Notes under the pieces: model-generated
Database searches by the model: none
Told to the model about the DNA's origin: nothing
The model's input: the letters and a program-made list of their open reading frames with translations, nothing else
Source of the DNA: Microglena sp. YARC
Taxonomy: Eukaryota > Chlorophyta > Chlorophyceae > Chlamydomonadales > Chlamydomonadaceae
Direction: 5' to 3'
DNA: 64,000 nucleotides
Assembly: GCA_022414725.1 (NCBI GenBank)
Contig: CM039462.1
Span: 121,398,709-121,462,708 of the forward strand
Shown: positions 23,160 to 35,024 of the stretch, in pieces
How positions within the stretch are numbered: the stretch's first letter is position 1
How the letters are laid out: every line of letters starts with the position of its first letter
Made by a program: the position numbers and the translations under genes

Positions 23160-24690
23160 GGTACGTGATCAAGTTCTCAGTATGATGATGATGATGCTGT
23201 TGTGTGGATGTCCTTATGATTACATGCCACTTGTTGAGAAGCAGATGCAGAGGAGTTCCTACGTGTGTACACCAGGGTTGTTGTAGACACAGTAGCGTGC
23301 ACCACAGACACAGATTTTGTAGGGTCCGTTTCATCTTGAGGGCCTGGGTGCATAATGGATGCAGATATCGAAACCGGTTGCGTCTCGTTACGTAGAATTT
23401 GGAGTCCCCCGGAGAGAAAGGAAAAAATATGTTGTACAAAGCAGTATGATGTCTTTGGTGCATGCCACATCCTCTCATCAAGTGTGTTGCCACCTAATGG
23501 TAGTGATAAGAAAAATAAAAACTACAGAACATGCATTATTGCATGCTTGCATGCAAGCTTTTAAAGCCTGGCTGTGTGGTTGAAGCAAACATTTAACCCC
23601 CCTCTGCATGCAGCACTCAGATTTTAGAACTAGCGTTGCATTCTGCATTGTCTGCATGCTGGGTCTTCTGGACGGTTGCTTGCCCAGATCAGAGAGAGAG
23701 AGGGATTCAGTCAGTCAGTCAGTTACTGAAGAGGTGGATATTGTACCGGTATGGATCCCTCTTAGGGATCCTGTCCCGTTATCCAGTCTCACAGGCCCTG
23801 GCGCACCTGTGAGGCCAAACGAGCCAGCCACTGAACGGGCGGTTACTTTGACAGACTGTCACCTGGACCGTTAGGTCTTGACAACCTTCCGCTATAACCA
23901 ACCGTTCCGGAACTGTACTTCATCATAGTACCGCTTTCTAACTAACTGTCTAATCATGACAGTCACCAACCACATAGGCGAGGATCTCGAGACGTGAGCA
24001 ACTCTTACTTACTCTTCACGTCAAGACCCCAAGCCGACATCCGTACCACACAGTAACTTATCATGCCTTGTTAGCCTGTGCTCATAACCCCACTGCCTTG
24101 CATGCCATACTGCGCAGTCTGCACCGACTCACTGACAGCGCAGCCTCGATAGCCGTTCACACATAGATCGACCCTGCAATTAAACCGCACATAACATCAC
24201 TGTTATAGTTGTTACTGTTACACTGGTATCTGGAGCTAGTCGCATTTCCAGCGTAAATCACGTTCACGCTGCACTAGAAAGTACTCCCATACGATAATCT
24301 CGCAATCCTAGATATCTCACAATTCGTGACCAAAAGCAGCACTGCCTTATTACGGACTGCACATTGTTTAAACTGCACCGTCTAACCCTTCAAGACGAGT
24401 GTGAGATTGAGATCTCTGGTTTCCGCTTCCTAGGATTCGAATTTGCTTGCTTGCTAGCTCGCACTGTCCAGTCGAGATCGAACAACTGCAAGTAAAAAAA
24501 CATCTTGCATCTAAATCTACCCTAGCCTCTAGCAGTGACAATTAATCTGAGCATAGTTCAGGGAAATTTGCACGAAACTGACACAGTTGGCCAGACCTGC
24601 CGAGGTGAGGTATTTGGTTAGTTTCTTTCCCAGAAAGGAGCTTGCTCCAGTTAGGATTTGCTCCAACCTTTCCCCACGACTGAACTGCAG
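23160..24690. other. non-repetitive stretch before the gag-like region
   Basis: I recognise no gene. An open frame at 23608-23874 (+) shows no known domain. The stretch 23880-24690 may be leader or LTR sequence of the retroelement that follows, but I found no matching copy downstream to prove an LTR. Confidence 0.4.
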
Positions 24691-24696
24691 TTAATC

Positions 24697-26870
24697 ATGT
24701 CCGACAAACCCACTCTGTTTAAAGAGGACCCAGCTGACATGCCTCAGTCAGACACGAGTACCGAGCCTCCCCCCCCAAGCAGGCACCTCTAATGCAGTAT
24801 CGCCCTTGAGTGGGTGGGCCCAGTCCTCAGCAAGCCAAGGGGGAGCATTTGAGGGCACTCTGGGTGAGCTGGTCGGAGGCCTGGAGAAAGCTGCACTGCA
24901 TGCCGAAGGTGAGCATGTAAAATCTGGGTTCCTAGGGGGAGTGTCAGCACATGGTGCTAGGAGGCTCAGGGAGAGACAACTGCAGAGGTTGAGGGCCGGA
25001 AATGGTTCCTCACTGGCTGGCCAGGTCGAACCCGAGTCGCGAAGCCTGATACCTTGGGTCTTGGACTTGGCGTTCGATTAGCCCCCAGTCGCCGTAAATT
25101 ACGATATTCTGCCTGGGATGAGCCCGGTGACACAGAACAACACCTGTAGCAAGGCACTGCGGACACCTGGTGTCCAGGCGCCTGAGTTCCGATTCGATAC
25201 GCCAATCACTCTATTTCAATCATTTGATGCCATGCTGTTTGCAGATCGAGCAACCTTGGAAAGCAGTGCAGCGCATAAGGAATGGGAGATGAAACTCCAA
25301 TTCCTTTGCGAGGAGCACCGCGCGACGCAGCATGAGCTGAGGGAAGCCGCGGAGCAGCCCCGGCAAAAACAGCCCATCGCCGGGGACAGCGGCCCGGCCA
25401 AGCAGAGGCTGAGGGCCCTCTCGGCCGCGGAGAAAAAGAAGATTACCGATCTCGAGCTGTTTGTGTGGAACCTGGAGCAGCAAGAGTCCACCGAAGAGGC
25501 TCTTGGGGGCGACGATCGCAACCTTCAGGGGATAACAGGGCAGGGTATCCATTTGCACAGTGCCGCCCACCCGATAACTCCCTTTGCCGATGCCGATCTG
25601 GCTAAGTACATCAGGGTGTATGTGGACGGCAAGCTAGAGAGCAAGGGCGCCCGGACCTACGACGCTTCAGTCCAGTGCATCCGGAAGAAGATGACGAGGA
25701 GACACGCTGAGGTGGAGGGCCGCCGCAAGGTAGCCTGGCTACCACACATGCCGAAGAGCGTGCCGGCAATCTTCTCCGCAGGCGAATAGATTATAAACAA
25801 GAACGTCCCTAAGTCTTTTGAGTCAAAGGATCCAGAAGAGGACTTTGCTGGTGAGAAAATCTCAAGGCAGGTGTGAGGGCTGGTAGTGGCCATTAGTCAT
25901 ACCATTATAGCCCCATTACCAGAAAAAATCGATTAGGTAAAATTTTTGAAGCCTGGGCACCTCCTAGGGAGACGGGTAAATCTTATAAAACCATGGAAAA
26001 ACTTGTTGCATACCTGCAGTTGGACGAAGCAAGGGCCCAAGCTACCGCGAAGGGGAAGTCCCAGTCCATTGGATGGGGCTGGAATAAATTCGGGGGGTAC
26101 GACGGGAAAACCAAGTACCAAAGCGGTGGTCAGCCGATGAATCAGGTGGCTTTTGAACTCGAACTTGAACTTGGTTACATAGCTTCAGCCACCAATTTGG
26201 CAGTAAAAACATTATTACCAGGAAAGTGGGTGGCTTTTGACATGCCCAACAGACACAACTCTAACTTTTCCGATTCTAATACCTCGCAGGAAGTAGAGGA
26301 GCATGTAGACATGGAGATCAATTGCCGGCTGGGCAAGAGCTTGAAGACTGAGTGGCAGGTCATCAACTACTTTTGCTTGGGAGACGGAAGAGGAGGAAGC
26401 AGCAAGGGGGGTCGAGCCGGCTGAGGAGGCTGAGTGCCGAAGCGGCAGCGGCCACGGTGGTCTAGGTGGCTATGTACCAAGTGCGTTTGGCAAGGGGTCA
26501 TTTAATAACCATCCCGGGGGACGCAGGACAGGACATGGAATGTTGGGGAACGGGTCAGAATTCAAGTCCAAGGCTCCCAATTTCTCGGGGGACCCCAATC
26601 CAGCGATGTACATGAACCACATGGTTAGTGTAGGGCAGGCTAATTGGCTGCAGGAGGGGCACCGCTGCTTCTGGTGCTTCAAGGAGCACCCGGAGTGTGC
26701 GGCATGCACCCACTCGCGAACTAGTAAGTATACATGCAGTGAGGGAATCCAAGAAGTGGATCTCCCTCAACGACTGCACATGCTGCGACAGGGCCAACAC
26801 TAAAAGAAGAACTGTTGCAAAGTTCTCTAGGGCCAACAGTAACAACAGGCCAATACCGCCCTGGCCGTTG
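24697..26870 (+). pseudogene. gag-like region of Ty3/Gypsy retroelement (broken)
   Basis: An ATG at 24697 opens MSDKPTLFKEDPADMPQ, breaks near the poly-C, and continues as SGWAQSSASQGGAFEGTL. 25118-25789 encodes a charged, helical segment (EEHRATQHELREAAEQ), and 25993-26424 a further segment. 26540-26803 holds a Cys/His cluster (CFWCFKEHPECAACTH) resembling a gag zinc knuckle. The frame changes at least four times. Position before RNase H supports a gag assignment, but homology is not direct. 26155-26220 includes a repeat block found also near 45.4 and 46.2 kb (GAACTTGGTTACATAGCTTC). Confidence 0.5.
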
Positions 26871-27133
26871 TAGGAACGTGCCAGCCGAGCCGCTAAGACA
26901 GGAGGCCCTGACTGTGTATTAAGTGAGACAGACACAAATGTTGTTGAGAATAAGACGCCTTCTGAGCTGAAGCTTGGGACGCAGGCATCACTTTTTGAAT
27001 ACATCGGGCTGCACCCAATGATCGATGTAAACAGCTCCAACAATCTGTCTTCACCCTGCCCCCAAAAGTACACCACCGGAGAGGGGATGAAAGTTTCCCT
27101 ATCCGGAGAATTCATATAGGCATATCTGATAGA

Positions 27134-27305
27134 TAGGGATCGGCAAATCAAATGATGCTGGCCAAAGGTGAGTGTAACATCATATAATATCATACAACTT
27201 GCATCATATGATATTGTATTTAAATGGTAACTTTAGTCTAGTTAGACTGCCGGCACCTTGGTCGGCACCATATAATATCATATGACATCATGTTGCCGTT
27301 CCCTA
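27134..27305. mobile_element. MITE nested in Gypsy remnant
   Basis: Begins TAGGGATCGGCAAAT and ends TTGCCGTTCCCTA, with inverted ends and an AT-rich body (CATATAATATCATATGACA). Same family as 3104-3289. It separates gag-like from RNase H sequence. Confidence 0.7.
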
Positions 27306-27364
27306 GATATATCGCACAGCACAAAAGAAAAACCCTGGGTGGTCTCCAACTTGTCCATGTTGGG

Positions 27365-27660
27365 CACAGGGGCTGTCCTTATGCAGGACAGGCACCCGAT
27401 CGCAAGCACGAAATGTATCCCGGTCGAAAATATTTGTACGGTTGGGGGAGTCCCTTTTGTCTATTTGGCCTACCCCTGGACTGTAACATACATACATACA
27501 TACAACAGCAGAGCAAGAGATGCTCGGTATAGCGCATGCCCTCACCGACTGGAGGTGCTACTTGGAGGGTGCCAAGGTGACCTTATTCACCAACCACAAC
27601 CCACTAACCTACTTCCACACCAAACAGGTGTTGTCCCGAAGGATGGGACGATGGCACTAG
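27365..27660 (+). pseudogene. Ty3/Gypsy RNase H fragment, interrupted
   Basis: 27365-27430 encodes TGAVLMQDRHPIAS, the start of the retroelement RNase H domain. 27508-27660 encodes AEQEMLGIAHALTDWRCYLE and TLFTNHNPLTYFHTKQ, its canonical second half (TDHKPLT-type). Between them is a ~70-bp piece of SINE family A with a (CATA)n tail (27430-27507). No reverse transcriptase is found upstream. A stop (TAG) follows GRWH. Confidence 0.85.
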
Positions 27661-27689
27661 AAACTGGCACCATTCAACTGCATGCCTGT

Positions 27690-27910
27690 ATGTATGTTAC
27701 AGTCCAGGGGTAGGCCCAATAGGCTAAAGGGAATTTCCCAACCGTAGAGGAAGGGCTTAAAAAGAAAAAGCACTGATAAACTGAACCACAAAAAACAATC
27801 ATTTAACCGATGGGGGCCCTGACTTCGTGCTAGAGTGATAATTTAATTCTACAATGTAATTAAATCATCATCTCAGCTGGGATGATAATTTAATTGTGCG
27901 ATTATTATCG
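27690..27910 (-). mobile_element. SINE-like family A copy
   Basis: Plus-strand text TACAGTCCAGGGGTAGGCC, then AAAGAAAAAGCACTGATAAAC and GATGGGGGCCCTGACTTCG. Reads as the reverse of family A with a short tail at 27690. Confidence 0.6.
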
Positions 27911-28329
27911 CATTCAGCTACAAATAGGAAGACCGAGCCGGGAGGAACAACAAGGCAGACCCGGTAAGCCAAAACCCCAAACTCTCCTGTTATAGTAAGC
28001 CGTATTTGGTGGTTGGCCCCAGTGAAAGCAAACGGGCTGGCCCCCTCAACCTCACGCCTCGTAACAAGGCGCACTATTTATTTATTTAGTACGCCTTATA
28101 CGTCACCTAAGAGTGGCCAAGTGCACTCATGGTCTAAGCCCATCCGGGCTTTGTACTACTGGTCTGATAGTGACAGGGGCCGCCTGCCACTACGTGCACT
28201 ACAGTTGCAGTACTAGTTGTACTGCTACTGCCTTCTCTCTAAAAGTCTGCAAGTCTTTCTTGCTCGTATCTATATATATCTCTTTAATATTGACCTCAAC
28301 GAGTCTGCAGTCCCTGCGTTCTATTAAAT

Positions 28330-28600
28330 CTCCGCCCGATGGGCACGACATTGGCGTTGGACCTGATGGTCTACAACCTGAGGGTGACCACTTGCAAACC
28401 AAGGGGCAAGAACAACAAAAACTACTCAGAATGGATATACTCTCAAGACCCGGCTTTCTGGCCCGGCCAGAAGAGACTAAAAAAGAAGTCCTCCCGGGAC
28501 GGGTACTGGTTCAAAAAGGACCTCCACGGGCGTGAACACCTTTGCGTCCCTGGCATTAAGGGTGGATACTATGGAAGGGTGGACAAAAAATGGGGAGGTA
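28330..28600 (+). pseudogene. Gypsy RNase H-integrase linker fragment
   Basis: The frame at 28339 encodes DPAFWPGQKRLKKKSSRDGY followed by WFKKDLHGREHLCVPGIKG. The pattern DGYWFKKD-x3-GREHLCVPG resembles the segment before the integrase zinc finger in Ty3/Gypsy polyproteins. The rest of integrase is absent. Moderate to low certainty. Confidence 0.45.
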
Positions 28601-28609
28601 AAACCGATA

Positions 28610-28975
28610 ATGATGCGAGGACGCATCTCTTCAAGGCTGGGGGTGTGGGGGGTAGGGGGGGGGGGGGGACTTAGATTACACAGGCGCCAGAGTTTGTTTT
28701 CAGTTCAGAAAGTGGGTTACCTGGTAGCTTCATAGGTGTAGGCCTCCTCCAGCGACAGAGTCCTAGTAGCTTCAGTAGGGCCGCCCCGGGGTGTTTGGAG
28801 AGCAGCGCCCCCCGAGAGCTGGGGGGTTTGGGGGTCCAAGGTTCAGAACATTTCGGCCAAAACGGGGTCTCAGGTAGCGATGGGGATAGGTTGCCGGAAA
28901 AAAAACTCTGGTGTAGACAAGCATGTTACAAAAGTAGTAAGTTGAAACATGTGTCCCTTCATCCATTGCATTGAT
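28610..28975. other. no gene recognised
   Basis: Poly-G near 28655-28670, then mixed sequence with no recognised domain or repeat family. Confidence 0.4.
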
Positions 28976-29780
28976 ATACTCTTCAACTGTCTCGCATCCA
29001 CAGTCCAACACGTATCTGAGGCACAAACACAATTTTAACAACTCCATGTAGCCACCCACTTCAAAAACCACTGCTTGCATGCATCCCTTCACTCCCACTA
29101 CATGCACACAAAGAATGGCACCCACAGGCCAACACGTATTACGGACACTCACACAATGGTAACAACCCCATGCTGGCGTCCCTTCACTCCCACTCCATGC
29201 ACACAAAGACTGGTTGGTATCCACGGTGCAACACGTACCTCGCAGGCACAGACACAATGTTAACCACTCCATGTAGCCACCCCCATTCAATCTATCCCAC
29301 TCCATGCATGCATCCCTTCACTCCCACTCCATGCACACAAAGACTGGTATCGCAAACACAAACAACATGGCAACAAACCCATGCAGCCACCCACTTTCAT
29401 ACCCACTGCATGCACGCATCCCTTCACACCCACTACATGCACACAAAGACTGGTATCCACAGTTGAACACGTACCCCAAGCACAGACACAATGTTAACAA
29501 CTCCATGTAGTCACCCATATTCATTCCCACTGCATGCATGCATCCCTTCACTCCTACTACATGCACACAAATAGTGGTATCCACAGTCGAACACGTATCT
29601 CAAGCACAAACACAATATTAACATATACATGCAGCCTCCCCCATTTAATCCCACTCCATGCATGCATTTCTTCTCTCTCACTACATGCACACCAAGACTG
29701 GCACCCAGTCCAACACATATCTCAAGCACACACACAATGGTATCGACCCCATGCAATCAACCCTTCACACCCACTCCGTG
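28975..29780. repeat. ~120-bp tandem array
   Basis: About seven units with CATGCATGCATCCCTTCAC, CTACATGCACACAAAGACTGG, ACACGTA and CACAATGTTAACAACTCCAT. Units vary in length and are well diverged. Confidence 0.8.
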
Positions 29781-30961
29781 ACACTAGTGATATGCCTCCC
29801 CAAAAGCCACTACCAACTTTGATGGTAGATGTTCTGATAGACACTCAGATATGAAGTGCACCCTTCTGAACATCAGGTACTTCAGACTCACAGGTACCTC
29901 AGCCCCCTGGGCTCTTTATCCATCTCGTCTAAATTCCGGCACGGACTGTTACTCAGGAACCTCCATCCGATGCCATCCGATGCCAGCGCATATCACGAGA
30001 GCAGAGGATCATAGGGGGAAGCCGGACATATCTGGAGACATCCCATACACGTTATATAACGTGATGACTAAGTGGGAGAGGTGTGCGGGACTTGGAGGGC
30101 GGGAGGGCGCAAGACGTAGCGCAAATTGCACAGGGGAAGGTGGGTTGTAGAGTTGCAAGAAAAAGAGGAGGGTGAAGAAGGCACTGGCAGGGTTGGTACG
30201 GGTTCGAGAATTGATGGCGCAGTTAGTTACATGATGCTGCATTGGCTGACGAGGTTGACAGACTCCAGGCTAGAGTGGTCACACTCCGTTGGGGACTTTG
30301 GACCTGGGCGGGTGGACCTGGGCCAGACGGCCTGCTACACATTCAAACAAAGCTGCGTGCATTGAGTTTCTGCACATCCTGATCGCATCGAGATGCCGCG
30401 AAAGCGCGTATTGAGAAAGTTCGCAGTTGTTCGTTGGTACGGCAAACCGCCAAATCGGCGACGGCTCACCCTGATTCCCAACACCACCCGACACCACCCA
30501 CCGCGGTGGCCTCCATCACTCGTTCACAAGAGCGCTTCCCCTTCGCTTATCTTTCTATCCAACTTCTGTTCCAATTCCACTTATCCATCCTGCTACCGAC
30601 CTCCTCTAACATCTTCATCTCCAACAATCATTTGCGAGGGCCTCCAAGTGCCCAACCGACCTAACCCACCCACAGCGAACGTACTCGATCTTGTCCCACC
30701 CAACCGCAAGCCCACCAAGTTGATCCCAACAACAATCATCCCGTTGCGACTACACGTATCCACCACCCTTACCCACCCACAGCCATCTTTATCTATCTTC
30801 ATCCATCCAGCCACAACCCCACCAGGTTGGGCCTAAGGTCTCCACCCCCGAGACCAGGTTGACAATTGACAATTGTTACTCGTTGCCGCGGGGCGCAAGG
30901 TTAAAGGAACCTTCCCGGTCGCTTGCACTGGGGAAGGTTACTGTGGGTTTTTCTTTCGCAG
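29781..30961. other. mostly unique sequence upstream of the J-domain gene
   Basis: Likely contains the promoter of gene 2, but no motif can be named with confidence. Open frames at 30126-30365 and 30393-30836 (+) show no known domain. The pyrimidine tract TTTTTCTTTCGCAG at 30948-30961 could be the 3' splice site of a 5'-UTR exon. 30880-30950 is a GGGGCCAGCC-family repeat. Confidence 0.4.
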
Positions 30962-31023
30962 ACCGCGACTGGGCCTGAGCTCGGAGAAACGCGCGAAAGC
31001 ACCTATACCAGCCTCTAGATAAG

Positions 31024-31062
31024 ATGAATCTCTCGGTGGCACTGTCAGTGCTGGGGCTGCAG
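31024..31062 (+). CDS. J-domain gene, exon 1
   Basis: ATG to CTGCAG|GTGAGT. Encodes [13 protein letters not shown], the helix I end that precedes the GGED of exon 2. Phase 0. Confidence 0.7.
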
Positions 31063-34000
31063 GTGAGTTGGGCTGTATACCACTCAACTGTAACCAACAG
31101 ACTACAAACCACCCAAATATATCCCACCCATATATAACTTCCCGAACAATGACCAACCCAAATATAACCCACCCAAGAATAACCCATCCAACAATAGCCC
31201 ACCTTACTATAGCCCACCCAACTAAAGCCTGTTAAGATCTGCATGCAGCCACTGTTGGTGGTTGGCCGCAGCAAAAGAGAACGGACTGGCACCCTCAACC
31301 TCGCGCCTTATCATGTAAAAATGCTTAACATTTACTAAGCCACTACCGACTAGATCCATGCTAGCTACCTGGCCGCATCAATGAATTGTCCAACCTCCAT
31401 GCACCCACTACCCACAAGCACCATGCAAGCTACCTGGCCGCATCAATGAATTGTCCAACCTCCATGCACCCACTACCCACAAGCACCATGCAAGCTACCT
31501 GGCCGCATCAATGAATTGTCCAACCTCCATGCACCCACTACCCACAAGCACCATGCAAGCTACCTGGCCGCATCAATGAATTGTCCAACCTCCATGCACC
31601 CACTACCCACAAGCACCATGCAAGCTACCTGGCCGCATCAATGAATTGTCCAACCTCCATGCACCCACTACCCACAAGCACCATGCAAACTACCTGGCCG
31701 CATCAATGAATTGTCCAACCTCCATGCACTCACTACCCACAAGCACCATGCAAGCTACCTGGCCGCATCAACGAATTGTCCAACCTCCATGCACCCACTA
31801 CCCACAAGCACCATGCAAGCTACCTGGCCGCATCAATGAATTGTCCAACCTCCATGCACCCACTACCCACAAGCACCATGCAAGCTACCTGGCCGCATCA
31901 ATGAATTGTCCAACCTCCATGCACCCACTACCCACAAGCACCATGCAAGCTACCTGGCCGCATCAATGAATTGTCCAACCTCCATGCACTCACTACCCAC
32001 AAGCACCATGCAAGCTACCTGGCCGCATCAATGAATTGTCCAACCTCCATGCACCCACTACCCACAAGCACCATGCAAGCTACCTGGCCGCATCAATGAA
32101 TTGTCCAACCTCCATGCACCCACTACCCACAAGCACCATGCAAGCTACCTGGCCGCATCAATGAATTGTCCAACCTCCATGCACCCACTACCCACAAGCA
32201 CCATGCAAGCTACCTGGCCGCATCAATGAATTGTCCAACCTCCATGCACCCACTACCCACAAGCACCATGCAAGCTACCTGGCCGCATCAATGAATTGTC
32301 CAACCTCCATGCACCCACTACCCACAAGCACCATGCAAGCTACCTGGCCGCATCAATGAATTGTCCAACCTCCATGCACCCACTACCCACAAGCACCATG
32401 CAAGCTACCTGGCCGCATCAATGAATTGTCCAACCTCCATGCACCCACTACCCACAAGCACCATGCAAGCTACCTGGCCGCATCAATGAATTGTCCAACC
32501 TCCATGCACCCACTACCCACAAGCACCATGCAAGCTACCTGGCCGCATCAATGAATTGTCCAACCTCCATGCACCCACTACCACCATGCAAGGGGCCGCA
32601 TCAATGAATTGTCCAACCCCCATGCACCCACTACCCACAAGCACCATGCAAGCTACATCAATGAATTGTCCAACCTCCATGCACCCACTACCCACAAGCA
32701 CCATGCAAGCTACCAGTCCAACCTTCCACGCTACGTCCATCACAAGCAGGGTTGATGTGATTCACCACCACCACCACCATGCCGCCCCCACACCTGCATC
32801 AAATCCCCCCCCCCCCCCCCCCCCTCTCCCCCCTCCCTCGATACAACCCTCCTCCCTCTCCCCACCCCACCACCACCACCATCCACCCCCGTCCTGTCCC
32901 CACCCCCCAGTCCCCCTTTACCACCACCTTCCAAACAACGCCCTTTCCTGTCTCTGTGATACCTGCACGTACACCTGCACCTACATCCCACTACCCACTA
33001 CCCACACACAATGTTCAGTTGAAAGATGTGCCTCGTTTTAATATTGAAGTTCAACCTGCTGCATTTGAATGATCTCAGGGCGGAGAAGATGTCAAGGAAA
33101 TACAGAAAGCTTATAAGAAATGCGCCCTGGCCTGGTAGGTGGTTGGTGCTAGGTGGTAGGTGGTAGTGAAGAGAAGTGCAATGTTCAGTGTAGCAATTCA
33201 GCGGATGATTCGGAATTGACAGTCGCAGGTTGCCCTTAGTTCCTCGACTTATTCAGGCCAAATTTACAATAATTATCCCTTCCATCTTGGAATTTCAGGC
33301 AAAATTTGGGGTAAGAAGTATGACGTCCGACCTGTTTAGAAAAATCGAATTCCAAATCATGGCTGAATTGCTAGAATATAGGATAGTTGGATGACCCCCC
33401 CCATGGAAGTTGCGTTGTGGACTTGTCTTGTGGCAACACTGGCCTTACTATGGCCATGTGATGTGTGATGTGATGCGATGTGATGCGATGTGTGATGTGA
33501 TGTGAAGTTGATACGTCATTTGACGTAATTAAATGGAATGGATTGGAATGGAATGGAATGAACCACCTGTGTGGCCGCATATCGCTTGAAATACACAAGA
33601 TTCACTAAAGGAATAGTGGCATTAAAGGGTCTTCCTCAAATTGCACGTGGACTTGTGATGCACAGAGTTGGAGAGTAGTAGAGACTGCATGGACCGCTGT
33701 TTCTTTTTTGGGCTACGTGTAGCAGCTTCTTTGCTCCCTTTCCCTGTCCTTGGTCCGAATCTAAAGCTAGCTAGTGTTCCTGAAAGCTGACAAAGAGGGC
33801 ATTCGAATGTAGTGGAAAGCTTTGTCATTGGCCCAGTGGCTGGCTAATGGAGCTGGCTGGAAGCTGCCATGCATAGCCTATAAAAGAAATACTAGCATGC
33901 ACCATTTAATCAGCTGTAGTCCCAAACCCTGCTTTTGGGCGTAGCCTTCCTTCAGTGGTTGCGAGTTTAGTAGAGACTGCATGCACCATCCAATCAGCTG

Positions 34001-34956
34001 TAGTCCAAACCCATGCTTTTGGGCGTAGCCCCCCTTCAGTGCGACTCCTACCCCCAGGTTCACTGCCTTGTTTGTTTGACCGTTGTCCTTTTGATTTCGT
34101 CTCTATCTCATGTCTCATCTTGTTAATTTTGATTTAAGAATGCAGCATAGATCCTTAGGAGTATTCACTTCCTGGAAAGAAGCTTTTTGTTATTCTCCCC
34201 CCTCCCCTCCTTCTCCCCCTCCCCTCCCCTTCCCCACACACCCCTACGGCCACCCCACCCCACTCCCACCCGTTGTCCGTTTGTTTGCTCTGAGATAAAC
34301 CCTGGCATCGGCCATAGGTCGGCCATTACGTCACTGCCGAAGATGGCGAGCAGCCTTAAAGGCTGGAGCCATGTAACCATGTAACCAAGCTCATGCTCAA
34401 GTTCTGGCATCAACCACAACTTAAGTTGGGCCAATTGTCAGCTAGATCATTCGCGTTGTCTCTCCCGGATTTTTGCGTCGCCATTTTTTAGTGAAGAACT
34501 CTGAAGAGCCTAGCTTATCTTTTCATCTACCAGCAGCAACTTCTAGGCAGCTCCCCTGGCTTGCTACCCAGCCAAAGCAACAGCAATATAGTGATTACGA
34601 AGCTGTCAGAATCAGCTTCCCAGTACTGTTGCAATCTTGGGGATTAGGGGTGGTTGACACTGTGTTAGGTTAAGCTTTTGCTTTTGGTCCGTCTTTTGTT
34701 CGATTTGGGTCAGGACCAAAATTTAAAGCAAAATCTGTCCAATGCGACACAAATTATGGTGCGATTTTGCTTTTAACTCTGCTTTAGATCACAACCTACA
34801 TGAAGGTGTAAACATTTGTTTTTCAAGTCTGAAGTTGTAATGTTTACATATTAGAGGCATAATTCCGTTTTCTAACAAGAAGGGAGATGGAAATGGAGCT
34901 TGTTGAAAATGTCTGTACATTTTACCCCATGAGGCAGTATCCCTTGTAGTGGTGCT

Positions 34957-35024
<68 letters not shown>

